DNA from: Siphonodentalium dalli
Lineage: Eukaryota > Mollusca > Scaphopoda > Gadilida > Siphonodentaliidae
Direction of reading: 5' to 3'
Length of the DNA: 64,000 bases
NCBI GenBank assembly: GCA_032622095.1
Contig: CP136067.1
Coordinates: 44,497,549 to 44,561,548 of the forward strand
The position numbers were made by a program, and so were the translations under genes. Positions 35,601 through 39,319 of the stretch are shown in pieces. Every line of letters starts with the position of its first letter. Positions within the stretch are counted from its first letter, which is position 1. The notes under the pieces are model-generated. The model was not told the origin of the DNA. It worked only from the letters and a program-made list of their open reading frames with translations, and did not search any database.

Positions 35601-38493
35601 AAGTTCATTCCAATGAACTCACAGATATTATAACCATGACATGGACAAGAATTGTGCTCATATTGAATACATTGTGCTCATTAGTCATTACCGGTGGTTT
35701 ATGATGCACTTTATTAACATAAAAATTACATCAGCCGATGTCTCAAACAAGCAGCGATAGCAGTTACCCAGCACCCAGCCAATAGGCCATATTACGGAGT
35801 ACTTCCACTGATGTTATTAATATTAGGTACGATTAATCGATTATAGTCGATTATTGACGACCGATTATCAATTATCAAGATCAATAATCGTGGCACCTCC
35901 ACTAAATAGATAAAAAATACTATGTCATCAGGCACCTGCATTATCACCTGAAGAGAGCATCCTCAAATATTTTCCAACAGTTCAAAACTCAATCTCCCAT
36001 TTATTCACAACAAACTATTTATTTCGATTTTCTGTTGAAGATGTAATAGTTAAAAGATATTGAAGTGAGATTCTACAAAATTCTTATAAAATTTGGATTT
36101 ATTCAATACAATTGTTCCATCATCCAAAATTGAGTCCATTTATATATCTGAGCAATGGTATCGATCAGGGATGGTATCGATCAGGGATGGTATCGATCAG
36201 GAATGGGCTCATTACTTTGCAAAATAATTCATTACAATTCAGGGAAATTTTCAGGGCTGTTTTGATACCTGTTACAGGTATGGGCGCCCAAACTCGAGAA
36301 GCCCAAATATCCCCAAATTCCTTGTGGACTGTATTGTGTCAATCTGAATTTTCCAAGGCAATTCAACAATATGGTATGTAAATAAAAAATCTGCAGTTGC
36401 AATAGAGCCTTTATTTGCATGTTTAATTTTAAAATCAGAAATATTATGTCATATTTATAATACATGTATATGCAAATGTATCTGTGTTGGTTCGGTGCAG
36501 AAGCCTTATTAAGTCATATGGGAGTAAATGTATCCTCTGCTGGAAACAGGTGTCCCCAAATTATCTCTGGATTCTTCCCTGTTACAATTACTTGCCATTT
36601 TCTGCATTACAATTGCCATTACAATTATTTCTAAAGTGAGAAGTCATATATTACCATTACAACTGCTTGCCATTTTCCACATAACAATTACCAATCCAGC
36701 TAAATTGAGAAGTAATGCATCACCTTTAACAATTACTTGCCAATTTCTGCATTACAATTACCGTCACCATTACTTCTAAAATGAGAAGTAACACATTGCC
36801 ATTACAAGTGCTTGCCATTTTCCACATTAACAATTATCATTACAGCTAAATTGAGAAGTAATGCATCACCTGTAACAATTACTTGCCAATTTCTGCATTA
36901 CAATTACCGTTACCATTACTTCTAAAATGAGAAGTAACACATTGCCATTACAATTGCCGTTACAATTACTTCTAAAATGAGAAGTGATACATTACCATTA
37001 CAATTGTCTTTACCATTACTTTCAGTGTGTTAGGTTTAATATTAAATAAAGTCTGTATGTGTTTGTAGTCTCCCTGCCTACCCAAAAGTCACGCCAACTC
37101 TATTTTTTTTATACAATTTGATGTTCTTTTATAAACTACTAGCAGATTAGCCCGCCACTGGCGGGATTTGTCCCATGGCTTTGGTCGATCCATTAATTTT
37201 TGTTTTTCAAGGTAACCCCGTACAGGCACGCCGACAGCATGCTATCATTTGCGGGTACCCGTTTCAAGGTCATGTTGGGTGGACAAAATAACCCGACAAA
37301 AATATTCCCCGTCTCGAGTTGACCATACATAACAAATTTCACGTCGATGTCACCGCTGATGACCGAGATATCGCCCAAGGTCATTTGTGGGTACCCGTTT
37401 CAAGGTCAAGGTCACCTCAGGCAGACAAACTGACCCGACGCAAATCTCCCCCGTCCCTTGGAAGCCCTAAGTACGAAATTTCATATCGATATCCCCAGTT
37501 TCCGAGACGGTCGATTATACTCGTGTATATAAACGCTCTTTAACAACGACACCGCAGATACGAACGCCCCTTAATCATTAACCCATCAATTCCAACGACG
37601 GTGGCAGGGCAAAGGGTGAAGGAGTGCTCGGACATTCTCAGAAGCGGTGTGATGGCACTTCTCGTGGCTTTTTACCCTTAGATAGCAAGTTTGGGCTCAA
37701 TCGGTCAAGCCGTTTTCGAGTCTATAAAGGATATGTATACACACACATATATATATATATATACGGAAGTCTCAAAATATATGGTAGATAAATTTATTTT
37801 GTTCTACAAAAATCTAAGCTTTCATGGGCTACTTTATGTGTATGGGAATGAGATATGATAGTGCTAATTTCCCTTAAACAATATGAAACATTTTATGAAA
37901 AAACATTCTTATTAACACGAACGGTAAACAAAAACAATTTTTACCTACCCTATTGCTCCCAAGATGATGTTAGGTCTTACCATGAACTTTTATTTATTAA
38001 TGTATCATGGTTGCAGATAAATACAAATCTGTGCCAAAATTGGATAAATCAACTAAATTTGGTAGTTTTCTGATCGATGGTAAATCAGGGATATTTCTAT
38101 TATTTCTCTTCTGTACTATCATGATGTATATCAGGCAGGTATATAGGTAAGGGCATTACGAGTGGGTGGGGGCAGTGGAGTGTTGTACAAGCCCCTGTGT
38201 ATCAATGAATAAAACAAATGCTGACTACATTGAAAGAGATTGCCTATGCATATTGATTGGTATTGAATGCCTATTTATGCATCTTTTACAGGTCCTTTGC
38301 ACCACTTCTGGAATCTGTGAGATGTTTTGGTTTCTTCGTTGGACATGCCATCATATTTCCACATTTAACAACAGTGCACGACAGTCTACCACTGGCTGTT
38401 AACTCACTCTTTGTTCTCTCTGGCGGACTGTGGTTACTCATATCAATAAAAGCTGTCATAGCAAAACAGGCCCCGAAAACAAAGAGAAATTGA
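2473..38493 (+). CDS. AGMO: Alkylglycerol monooxygenase-like gene, 3' half (six exons)
   Basis: Six exons (2473-2605, 4258-4337, 23668-23802, 29048-29164, 31711-31793, 38292-38493) total 750 bases, i.e. 249 codons plus a TGA stop, with compatible intron phases and GT/AG borders throughout. The product follows animal AGMO (TMEM195) almost without gaps. It has the LGPLELIL and HRVHHGRN block, then DKNYGG, VVYGL and KGPGWSPGTPRLG, then a hydrophobic C-terminus with several membrane spans. AGMO uses tetrahydrobiopterin and a di-iron centre held by histidine clusters to cleave the ether bond of alkylglycerols in the ER membrane. The two N-terminal histidine clusters and the start codon must lie upstream of this window. 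The length of the C-terminal part matches the human protein (445 aa, about 240 after the same point). Introns are 1.65, 19.3, 5.2, 2.5 and 6.5 kb, filled with transposons. No early AATAAA signal is evident between the stop and the MITE at 38820. Confidence 0.93.
3072..3339. other. Intron sequence, no feature recognised
   Basis: An open frame starts here and runs into the family A element that follows. It has no recognisable domain and its last residues are MITE sequence, so it is treated as chance. Confidence 0.5.
3340..3678. mobile_element. hAT-type MITE, family A, long variant
   Basis: The ends are CAAGTCTGAGTTTAGTGTGC and its inverse, flanked by AATGGAGA and AATGCAGA (8-bp duplication with one mismatch). 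The outer GAATGAGGTCCC arms match the copy at 508-761, but the middle is unrelated AT-rich sequence. The left palindromic arm is nearly complete and the right arm has been shortened by a deletion. Confidence 0.75.
4258..4337 (+). CDS. AGMO: AGMO exon
   Basis: This 80-base exon begins with GA, completing the Gly codon split by the previous intron. It continues with 26 codons ending DPIYGQ. The acceptor is CACTTGAAG and the donor GTAAGA. It contains the glutamate-rich EEEEVVYGL segment, which corresponds to human ENEKVVYGL. The next 19.3-kb intron holds the Helitron tandem, the Copia element and several MITEs. Confidence 0.92.
4947..5446 (+). mobile_element. Helitron-like element, tandem member 1
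   Basis: It starts TCTCATATATATTTTGAAG after an A and ends with the hairpin GCCTGGACAACGTCGGGC, eight bases, then CTAG at 5443-5446. The interior has tandem repeats built on GAGATCTCGGAAACGGGT and GCCCCGGATACGAATTTTAT. It has no Rep/helicase frame, so it is non-autonomous. Short open frames on both strands are by-products of the GC-rich repeats. Its end abuts the next element with no spacer. Confidence 0.75.
5447..5933 (+). mobile_element. Helitron-like element, tandem member 2
   Basis: It begins with the same TCTCATATATATTTTGAAG start directly after the CTAG of member 1. It ends with GCCCGGACAACGTCGGGC, a short spacer and CTAG at 5930-5933. The interior repeats are the same as in member 1 but in a different copy number, so the two are sibling copies. 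Confidence 0.75.
5934..7322 (+). mobile_element. Helitron-like element, tandem member 3 (different subfamily)
   Basis: It starts TCTATATATATATATTTTGA immediately after member 2 and ends with a CGCCAGTGGCG hairpin, a 10-base spacer and CTAG at 7319-7322 followed by T. Start and end match the minus-strand element at 37139-37788. The 1.39-kb interior repeats TTTACCGAGCGCC, ATTCATTAGATCAGTGC and CGAATCAGACTGCC-type units several times. No protein domain is seen. Confidence 0.7.
7323..8929. other. Intron sequence, nothing recognised
   Basis: This is AT-rich sequence without an exon, a terminal inverted repeat or a clear tandem repeat. Several open frames of 62-76 codons occur on both strands, but none shows a domain, a signal peptide or codon bias. 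Confidence 0.5.
8930..9384. repeat. Degenerate tandem repeat (~150-170 bp units)
   Basis: About three diverged copies share the phrases 'tatattg', 'tgccaat', 'agagt(cc)aaaacatggctc' and 'ttttgcct'. Overlapping open frames on both strands across 9079-9632 come from this repeat and the following module. Confidence 0.5.
9385..9595 (+). repeat. Module K copy 1
   Basis: This ~200-bp unit is recognisable by TTGATTCGG, CCAATCCTCAAGGGCGAATG and GGGTGGGGAAGACTC. It is repeated, diverged, at about 17000-17310, 18905-19060 and 19257-19435, with a part at 16647-16800. Its terminal GCGAGAGCAA..GGGAAGGACTGA portion (minus strand) resembles the 5' flank of the Copia insertion at 11952. Confidence 0.55.
9605..10025 (+). 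mobile_element. Hairpin-started dispersed repeat with CTGT minisatellite
   Basis: It begins near the foldback TTTACCCATACCATAGTATGG and has a (CCGTCTGT)n tract at about 9676-9715. Two ~175-bp repeats follow, with ATAACTCAAACATTTT and 'cagcccaaaatac' and ending in ATGACCCTTTTTCGA. Related modules occur at 25321-25420, 26800-26910, 43430-43600 and 61952-62735. It is an unclassified, non-coding, widespread invertebrate-type repeat. Confidence 0.55.
10026..11951. other. Intron sequence, nothing recognised
   Basis: This is AT-rich sequence with a poly-G tract near 11233. An open frame of 76 codons at 10279-10509 has fairly protein-like composition but no recognised domain, no splice context and no homologous copy in the window. 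I cannot support it as a gene. The last ~35 bp (GCGAGAGCAATTAC...GGGAAGGACTGA) look like module K sequence broken by the Copia insertion. Confidence 0.5.
11952..12176 (+). repeat. Copia 5' LTR
   Basis: This 225-bp LTR has TGTTA/TAACA termini. It contains a diverged internal tandem duplication with period 66 bp: GTCAGCAATAGCAACC at 11959 and GTCAGCAGTAGCAACC at 12025, each followed by CTAAGAGAGATAACTCCAC. Confidence 0.95.
12178..12189 (+). promoter_or_regulatory. Copia primer-binding site
   Basis: TGGTAGCAGAGC begins one base after the 5' LTR. It is complementary to the 3' end of animal initiator tRNA-Met (…CUCUGCUACCA) over 11 of 12 bases, so minus-strand DNA synthesis is probably primed by that tRNA. 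Confidence 0.75.
12199..12456 (+). CDS. gag: Copia gag, N-terminal part (85 codons before frameshift)
   Basis: The ATG lies 22 bases after the LTR. The product resembles the N-terminal half of Copia-type Gag (UBN2/DUF4219-like), with a YESWKNELKMW motif and helical text through to a TAG stop at 12454. Gag sequence continues from about 12440 in the -1 frame (DKIDCAYEAYSDF), so one base is missing in the A-run near 12445. This could be a mutation, a homopolymer sequencing error or programmed -1 frameshifting. The first two are more likely, because Copia elements usually carry a single frame. Confidence 0.8.
   Translation: MAQHSYKIPPNLDTHSSYESWKNELKMWNLVTDVPKKKQALAVALSLTGKAKEIALEISADDLADEEQGMKKLLKKLDTAFEKTK
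12510..15143 (+). CDS. gag-pol: Copia gag-pol: zinc knuckle, protease, integrase, RT start
   Basis: In this 877-residue frame, residues 1-70 complete the Gag UBN2 domain. A CCHC knuckle spans C129-C142 (CAICGSLYHWAKNC). The aspartic protease motif is IDTACTKTVCG (D188). Integrase has the zinc-binding H338, H343, C374, C377 and catalytic D404, D459 and E495 (LLERHNKT). A GAG-like linker and acidic region follow, then the first part of reverse transcriptase (CVSTRW, KARLVARGF). The frame is also open upstream of the ATG, so the ATG is only the first Met after the break. It stops at TGA 15141-15143. The same frame resumes at once, so this is a nonsense mutation and not a designed end. Confidence 0.92.
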   Translation: MTMSQYIIEFEHKYNKLKSYDMTLPSAVQAFKLLDNTNLSTKDRQLALTACTDITFDLMKSALKRIFADSHGNPEASNGEKILLKKEPVDDVYFTGRPYSGGYKNVGRKYGNGSSNKNPLDKFGNVTKCAICGSLYHWAKNCSQRRQQAFQNNTENNQPHSVNITLFNGDVGKNEIFMVESFGAAVIDTACTKTVCGQKWLHNYINDLTSEERSFVSPSKSSQEFRFGDGVQIRSLEKVTIPAVVGKTQCCIVTEVVPCDIPLLLSKQSLKKAEAVLDLSCDKAKMLGQDVQLEFTSSGHYCINIHPRSTQAKAETKMPEVLAVDTAKLDDKMLIKLHNQFGHPTAEKLDALIENSGQKDPDLLERLKAIVKNCGTCEKFKKQPPRPAVGLPLASYFNETVAMDLHQLGPSLWYLHIMDLFTRYSAATVITSKRSSVITNSFIQKWIAIHGSPKTVYFDNGGEFENWEMKDMTENFNIVIKTTPAESPWSNGLLERHNKTLTEILNKVKNSNQVDMETALAWAVNSKNSLANVHGYSAFQLVYGQNPNLPCVISDRLPALEGTTMSEYVAKNLNAMHSARKAFIELESSERIRRALKKNTRSYSNYSTGDKVYYKRANNPEWKGPGIVIGQDSSVVFVRHGGTYVRVHKCRLTKLPSSVTNDTCDEEDVSETVPNSTPISTLQEESDEECSKSTDDPTSGAIGASSKSITPTIGQLFSFNSDDDQYVVKILSRAGKATGKHKDWYNVEYRSPERLLGTRNSLDLCGVDIVPVNEPSTSSEEENNVMIVNMDTFYDVKMAELQKWKEYEVYNEIPNEGQKCVSTRWICTMKEVDGKTVRKARLVARGFEDIEKDIINKDSPTCNKETLRLLLAIMVQK
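15144..16355 (+). CDS. pol: Copia reverse transcriptase and RNase H (after in-frame stop)
   Basis: This is the same frame as the preceding ORF; the first Met is at 15159 (398 residues). MDIKAEFLQ carries the first RT catalytic Asp. The YVDD box is HVDD at residues 86-89. LGQLLWIAVQTRPDI is the Copia RT/RNase H connector. RNase H carboxylates are D242 (YSDAS), E288 (AAETLAL), D326 (TDNHSL) and D375 (LADCLTK). The end is natural and is followed by the polypurine tract. All catalytic residues are retained despite the upstream breaks. Confidence 0.92.
   Translation, partial: WNPKSMDIKAEFLQSSQISRTIFLKPPKESSSSGVWRLNKCVYGLADASLCWYQRVKAVMLKCGAKTSSLDPATFYSYDKEDNLIGILATHVDDFIWGGSQIFENDIIGAIRTQLNVGREESESFKYIGLHLEVVKDCVSLDQDSYLKCLQAMTISKDRIMSKEASLTSEEKTILQSKLGQLLWIAVQTRPDIMYDTAVLTSELQNPSVKHILAINKIIKRVKSDNVKLLFKKFDNPENTRLLVYSDASLGNIYDGGSQGGHLIMITDNETVIPIAWQSKRIRRIVRSTLAAETLALADGIDAAIHTAQLYSEIMTGSVNPKFIPIECVTDNHSLYDALKSTNYVCEKRLRMDINGIRELIRSRQITEVKWSKSQYQLADCLTKKGSSSLALLGVLERGSLLQ
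16408..16421 (+). promoter_or_regulatory. Copia polypurine tract
   Basis: AGAAAGAGGGGAGT stands directly before the 3' LTR, the position from which plus-strand DNA synthesis starts in LTR retrotransposons. Confidence 0.8.
16422..16646 (+). repeat. Copia 3' LTR
   Basis: It is 225 bp long and identical to the 5' LTR, with the same internal 66-bp duplication. It is followed by CTGAGACTTCTGACTC, which belongs to module K. Confidence 0.95.
16647..17653 (+). repeat. Unclassified repeated module K with proline-rich ORF (left part)
   Basis: Two partial module copies (16647-16800 and about 17000-17310) share TCTGACTCTTCCCCAC, GGCCCACTCCATTACGAGAG and GATA(T/C)GTCCAGGCCTG. After the second copy an open frame (17133 onward) encodes a Pro/Trp/Tyr-rich, low-complexity stretch (PPNFYPPPYWHWG). 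It reads into the hAT insertion at 17654 and, if that is ignored, continues in the same frame to a stop near 18925. It could be a retroelement gag-like frame, e.g. DIRS-like, but no enzyme domain is present, so I do not assign it. Confidence 0.5.
17654..18847. mobile_element. hAT-type non-autonomous element
   Basis: The terminal inverted repeat TAGGGGTGTAACGATACA is perfect at both ends, with ATCGATG-rich subterminal sequence. The 8-bp duplication CATCCCAT is perfect (17646-17653 and 18848-18855). The 1.19-kb interior has no transposase frame. It interrupts the proline-rich open frame of module K. Confidence 0.92.
18848..19500 (+). repeat. Module K, right part with duplicated segments
   Basis: It holds the end of the interrupted frame (FVDDELESWADSG), then module K copies at about 18905-19060 and 19257-19435. 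The segment GATGAGCTAGAATCTTGGGC occurs twice (about 18879 and 19163), so the unit has been locally duplicated. TTCTCTTCCTTAGTCTC followed by a near-inverse at 19084-19125 forms a short hairpin. Confidence 0.5.
19600..20035 (-). repeat. Family J fragment and foldback
   Basis: The stretch 'cagatcacattatataaaat...caacttatcc' at 19740-19822 is an inverted, diverged copy of 22850-22970 in the family J element. A strong hairpin lies at about 19916-19980: TATTTTCAATGGA is answered by TCCATTGAAAATA, with inner AATAACTCTAT/ATAGAGTTATT. Confidence 0.55.
20120..21332. mobile_element. Probable hAT-like element, left end damaged
   Basis: The right end reads GAATATTCGCAGGTCCCTA, matching the hAT ends at 822-2384. 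CGATATCGAATC-rich arms occur at both ends in inverted orientation. TTTTAATC occurs at 20112-20119 and 21333-21340, as expected of an 8-bp duplication, although the left terminal ~18 bases are missing. It has no coding frame. Confidence 0.55.
21343..21373 (-). repeat. Family J terminal fragment
   Basis: AAATTAAGTGGGCCTTTAA is the right-hand terminal repeat of the element at 22344-22993, found here alone. A left-hand counterpart (AGGCCCACTTAATTTT) also stands alone at about 4638-4655. Confidence 0.5.
21394..21647. mobile_element. hAT-type MITE, family A, copy 2 (double hairpin)
   Basis: This 254-bp element has the same CAAGCCTTGAAATAG ends and the same length as the copy at 508-761. It is flanked by the perfect 8-bp duplication TTTATATA (21386-21393 and 21648-21655). 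Both inner palindromes are intact. Confidence 0.9.
21810..22227. mobile_element. hAT-type MITE, family A, long variant
   Basis: The ends are CAAGTCTGCAAATAACGTG and an inverse ending TTCAAGCTTG, flanked by TTAGCGTG and TCAGTGTG (two mismatches). Each end carries a complete GAATGAGGTC hairpin. The middle ~180 bp is unrelated AT-rich sequence shared in style with the copy at 3340-3678. Confidence 0.7.
22344..22993. mobile_element. TTAA-flanked MITE, family J
   Basis: TTAA plus AGGCCCACTTAATTTT at the left is mirrored by AAATTAAGTGGGCCT plus TTAA at the right. A TA-type foldback MITE (22385-22597) is nested inside. The TTAA flanks suggest piggyBac-type mobilisation. It is non-coding. Confidence 0.65.
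22385..22597. mobile_element. TA-flanked foldback MITE, family C, copy 1
   Basis: This 213-bp near-perfect palindrome starts CAGTAATGCTCTAAGTAATC, is flanked by TA, and is centred on GAAAGCTCTCACCGAGAGCTTTC. CAGT termini with TA duplication are typical of Tc1/mariner and pogo-like transposons. Other copies lie at 27612, 28191, 39981, 46081 and 47751. Confidence 0.85.
23668..23802 (+). CDS. AGMO: AGMO exon with KGPGW block
   Basis: This 45-codon phase-0 exon has acceptor TTTCCAG and donor GTAAGT. It starts VFRYKNIWDKYW and contains LSVLFKGPGWSPGTPRLG, the most diagnostic AGMO stretch after the histidine clusters. It ends DLPE. Confidence 0.95.
23880..24070 (+). repeat. Fragment of the ~155-bp tandem repeat family
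   Basis: The phrases GGCTATCTTGGATTTTACTT, TGCATGACTAAATCCTT and 'tagatgggaaccat' match units of the array at 58456-60080. The TTAA MITE at 24112 is inserted next to or within it. Confidence 0.6.
24112..24355. mobile_element. piggyBac-type MITE carrying the family B palindrome
   Basis: The ends are CCCTTTGAGTGCCAG and CTGGCACTCAAAGGG, a different terminal repeat from family B. TTAA is on the left, with TACA on the right where TTAA is expected. It contains one copy of the same 69-bp GCCAATGCATTCTC palindrome (24159-24227), then a T-tract. An inner GGGCCGATAATATCGGCCC palindrome lies near the right end. Confidence 0.75.
25421..25935 (+). repeat. TAGCTCAC-type dispersed repeat
   Basis: It begins TAGCTCACTCGTCGTCCGTC with a (CCGT)n tract, then has three ~125-bp repeats with TTCAGATTTGTTCAAATGAG and AACCAGGGCCATAACTC. 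It is non-coding. The short frames here come from the repeat. Confidence 0.6.
26331..26545 (+). repeat. TAGCTCAC-type dispersed repeat, second copy
   Basis: GAAGCTCACCTGAGACGAAG is followed by (CATC)n and 'catatttggtgtggatgttccc', as in the copy at 25421, but it is truncated and ends in a poly-G tract at about 26536-26547. Confidence 0.6.
26800..27420 (+). repeat. Diverged tandem repeat (~170-bp units)
   Basis: GAGTTCGCAAGC/AACCAGGTCTGGCC, ATATTTTTA(C/G)C(G/A)GAGTT and 'tggactttgtttattatttttg' recur at about 27088-27150 and 27255-27330, with a partial third copy. A foldback GGCAATCAGCAATGCCGAAG.../...GCTGTAGCAGATTGCCGAAG lies at about 26913-26995. Confidence 0.55.
27612..27714. mobile_element. 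TA-flanked foldback MITE, family C, short copy
   Basis: This 103-bp deletion derivative keeps both ends (CAGTAATGCCCTAAATTATC ... GGCATTACTG, TA-flanked) but has lost the central half of the palindrome. Confidence 0.85.
27905..28113 (+). mobile_element. TTAA MITE, family H, right-hand part
   Basis: It ends AGTAACTACTCATCAATGAG..TACAGAAAGGGTTAA, like the intact copy at 30067-30302. The phrase 'gaccaaaggataatgca' is shared with 28300-28462. The left terminus is unclear. A small hairpin (CATTTGTTCAAC/GTTGAACAAATG type) lies near 28018-28046. Confidence 0.55.
28191..28462 (+). mobile_element. Family C half-copy fused to family H
   Basis: The left half of a family C palindrome (28191-28297) stops at the centre and is followed directly by family H sequence. 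This H sequence includes 'cttattatctgaatatttcc' and ends GTATAGAAAAGGTTAA. It serves as the empty-site reference for the insertion at 39981. A lone family A end (CAAGTCTGAGTTCAGTGTG) precedes it at about 28160-28182. Confidence 0.6.
28530..28942 (+). mobile_element. TTAA-ended MITE, family D, copy 1
   Basis: The ends are TTAAAGATGCATTATCCGAA and a right end GAGTACCTTTAA. The interior has TAACGCTCCTAAATTAC and 'gataactctaaaatcaagtgg', shared with 30435-30890 and 44003-44945. It is non-coding. Confidence 0.65.
29048..29164 (+). CDS. AGMO: AGMO exon, membrane segment
   Basis: This 39-codon phase-0 exon has acceptor TATCCACAG and donor GTAAGC. After a charged start (VEHPVKKYDD) it encodes the hydrophobic segment VHFGFVIILYLHLAAY, consistent with a transmembrane helix aligned to the human segment after the KGPGW block. 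Confidence 0.9.
29223..29397. repeat. Diverged pair of family B palindromes
   Basis: Two GCCAATA/GTATTCTCTTA-type palindromes (about 29223-29295 and 29321-29396) lie in inverted orientation around a 25-bp spacer. Their centres are CCATATGGGAG/CCCTATGGGAG instead of GACCATAGGTC, so this is an older or different subfamily. No TTAA-type ends were identified. Confidence 0.6.
29671..30070. mobile_element. piggyBac-type MITE, family B, copy 2
   Basis: TTAA flanks are at 29671-29674 and 30067-30070, with ends CCCTTTACCCAACA and TGTTGGGTAAAGGG. The 69-bp palindromes lie at 29824-29894 and 29972-30040. Its orientation is opposite to the copy at 1953. The right TTAA is also the left TTAA of the next element. 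Confidence 0.88.
30067..30302. mobile_element. TTAA MITE, family H, complete copy
   Basis: TTAACCCTTTCTTTACTAAA at the left and TAGTATAGAAAGGGTTAA at the right give a piggyBac-like CCCTTTCT terminal repeat with TTAA duplication. The right-hand interior (GTTCAA..AACAACC, 'ttatctgaacatttcc') matches the fragments at 27905, 28300 and 39940. Confidence 0.75.
30435..30890 (+). mobile_element. TTAA-ended MITE, family D, copy 2
   Basis: It runs from TTAAAGATGCACAATCTGAA to ATTGAGTACCTTTAA. It shares 'gctcgcaaattaccatttcc' and 'caaggaacccaccc' with the other family D copies. Frames of 60-80 codons on both strands inside it are incidental. Confidence 0.65.
30930..31210 (+). repeat. 'Suppressed' dispersed repeat with CTGTCCATCTG units
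   Basis: Three diverged repeats share TTTTCTGTCC(A/G)TCTG, 'atatctca(g/c)ccatg' and 'aatgaaatttggtat'. A further copy lies at about 30335-30430. It is non-coding. Confidence 0.5.
31711..31793 (+). CDS. AGMO: AGMO exon, membrane segment
   Basis: This 83-base exon has acceptor CTTGCAG and donor GTTTGT. It has 27 codons plus AG of a split Arg codon. It encodes VSYIILAFFGFGAL, aligned to human FIILTLTSIGFLL, another membrane span. Confidence 0.9.
32441..35418 (+). mobile_element. Full-length hAT transposon
   Basis: This 2,978-bp element has a perfect 16-bp terminal inverted repeat, TAGAGCTGAAACGGTT. A perfect 8-bp target duplication, GTTCTGAG, lies at 32433-32440 and 35419-35426. Subterminal AACCGGTTAG motifs repeat three times at the left and at least twice at the right; such motifs are usual transposase binding sites in hAT elements. 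It is inserted in the last AGMO intron in the sense direction. Clean ends and duplication suggest a fairly recent insertion, although the transposase is broken. Confidence 0.95.
32821..34880 (+). pseudogene. hAT transposase (BED-finger type), broken
   Basis: It starts MESRKSEVWANF, a BED zinc-finger opening with CKIC and HLRKKH. A TAG at 32911-32913 cuts the finger. The frame continues to about 33170, where a one-base shift moves it to the frame of LCIVNGSGFRKFI. A TAA follows at 33500-33502, with the same frame continuing. TTDCWTS and TSDNCSN match hAT catalytic Asp regions, RCFGHTLQL gives the C..H motif, and STRWNST is the conserved Trp block. A second shift near 34450-34470 leads to the C-terminal dimerisation domain (PTFWWKMNSDRFP, then SKKLASLDPDTVD). 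Length is ~680 residues, as in ZBED/hAT transposases. It probably cannot be translated whole. Confidence 0.92.
36585..37025 (+). repeat. Tandem repeat, ~147-bp units
   Basis: About three units share ACTTGCCA(A/T)TTTCTGCATT, 'acaattaccgt(t/c)accattacttctaaaatgagaag' in pieces, and 'agctaaattgagaagtaatgcatcacc'. A direct GATGGTATCGATCAGG triplet lies just upstream at 36155-36205. Confidence 0.65.
37139..37788 (-). mobile_element. Helitron-like element (minus strand)
   Basis: Read on the minus strand, it begins TCTACCATATATTTTGAGAC after an A, and ends with the hairpin CCCGCCAGTGGCGGG, spacer CTAATCTG, then CTAG before T. This is the same family as 5934-7322. It is 650 bp without Rep/helicase. 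The (TA)n/(CA)n run near 37740-37762 follows its 5' end. Confidence 0.75.
38292..38493 (+). CDS. AGMO: AGMO last exon
   Basis: The acceptor is TTTTACAG. The first G completes the split Arg codon, followed by 66 codons and TGA at 38491-38493. It contains LLESVRCFGFF, aligned to human IMETLRCLMFL, and a final membrane span SLFVLSGGLWLLI. The tail ends KTKRN, which fits a KxKxx ER-retrieval signal and agrees with an ER membrane enzyme. Confidence 0.93.
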
Positions 38494-38819
38494 GAATGAC
38501 AATGATTGCTCCAACATGAATATGGCAGGGTTCCTACACCCAGCTGAGAGAAAAATTCCATAACCTTTTGAAGACTTTCAGACAAAATTTCTATGACTAT
38601 TCGCCGAATAATTCCATACCTACGCCACTTTTGCTTAAAACACAGACTACACAGCTATGCAAGTGAGTCTGGGGTAAATGGGGGGGGATTTCCATTATCA
38701 CCAGAATAATTATGTCAGTCTCACCCAATCACACCATCATCGGGAAAGCGATGTATCGTATCAGGTGATGGTTGGAACGCCTTTGCTAGGTAGATTCGTC
38801 ACATTGCTAAAAATATCGC

Positions 38820-39208
38820 TCAACCCTTTACCCAACAAACCGGCCAAAACAAGCTTCAACAGCCTAAAATATCTTCGGTCTGTCTCAATAGAACCATACA
38901 AATATGGATATCATTGGAACCGGCTCCTTGACCACATTGTGATAGTTACGGTTAGCCCTGTGCCAATGCATTCTCTTATATATGCGAGTCGACCATAGGT
39001 CGCCTCGCATATATAAGAGAATGCATTGGCCTAAAAAAAATCTTTTTTTAACACTTTTTACCATTTTTTCTTACATTCTTTAACAATTTTATAATTTTTA
39101 ATGTGCTAAGCCAATGCATTCTCTTATATATGCGAGGCGACCTATGGTCGATTCACATATATAAGAGAATGCATTGGCACAGGGCCCTTCTGTTGGGTAA
39201 AGGGTTAA
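38820..39208. mobile_element. piggyBac-type MITE, family B, copy 3
   Basis: It lies about 330 bp after the AGMO stop, with ends CCCTTTACCCAACA and TGTTGGGTAAAGGG. The flanks are TCAA (mutated) and TTAA. The 69-bp palindromes lie at 38962-39030 and 39110-39178. The orientation is as in copy 2. Confidence 0.85.
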
Positions 39209-39300
39209 ACATTGTCTGTCATACTGTCACACTGCTTGATTTCAATGCAGAAATTATTCTTAGCCACACAGTGCTAACTCTTGCTGGTGGTAATAGATGC

Positions 39301-39319
39301 CCCCCCCCCCCCCCCCCCA
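39301..39319 (+). repeat. Poly-C tract
   Basis: This is a run of about 19 C. Similar runs occur at about 43722-43736, 49529-49547 and 50350-50372, all in AGMO downstream sequence. Their lengths are likely uncertain in the assembly. Confidence 0.8.

Larger units (their letters stand above)
31835..35895. mobile_element. Possible older hAT-like element surrounding the hAT copy
   Basis: ACACGATTAATTTTTAAATC with GATAATCGATTATCA at about 31838-31885 is answered in inverted orientation by GATTATCAATTATCAAG and AATCGTGGCACC at about 35860-35900. CTAAATA occurs just outside both (31831 and 35901). The left terminus is incomplete. The intact hAT at 32441 lies within it. Confidence 0.35.
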
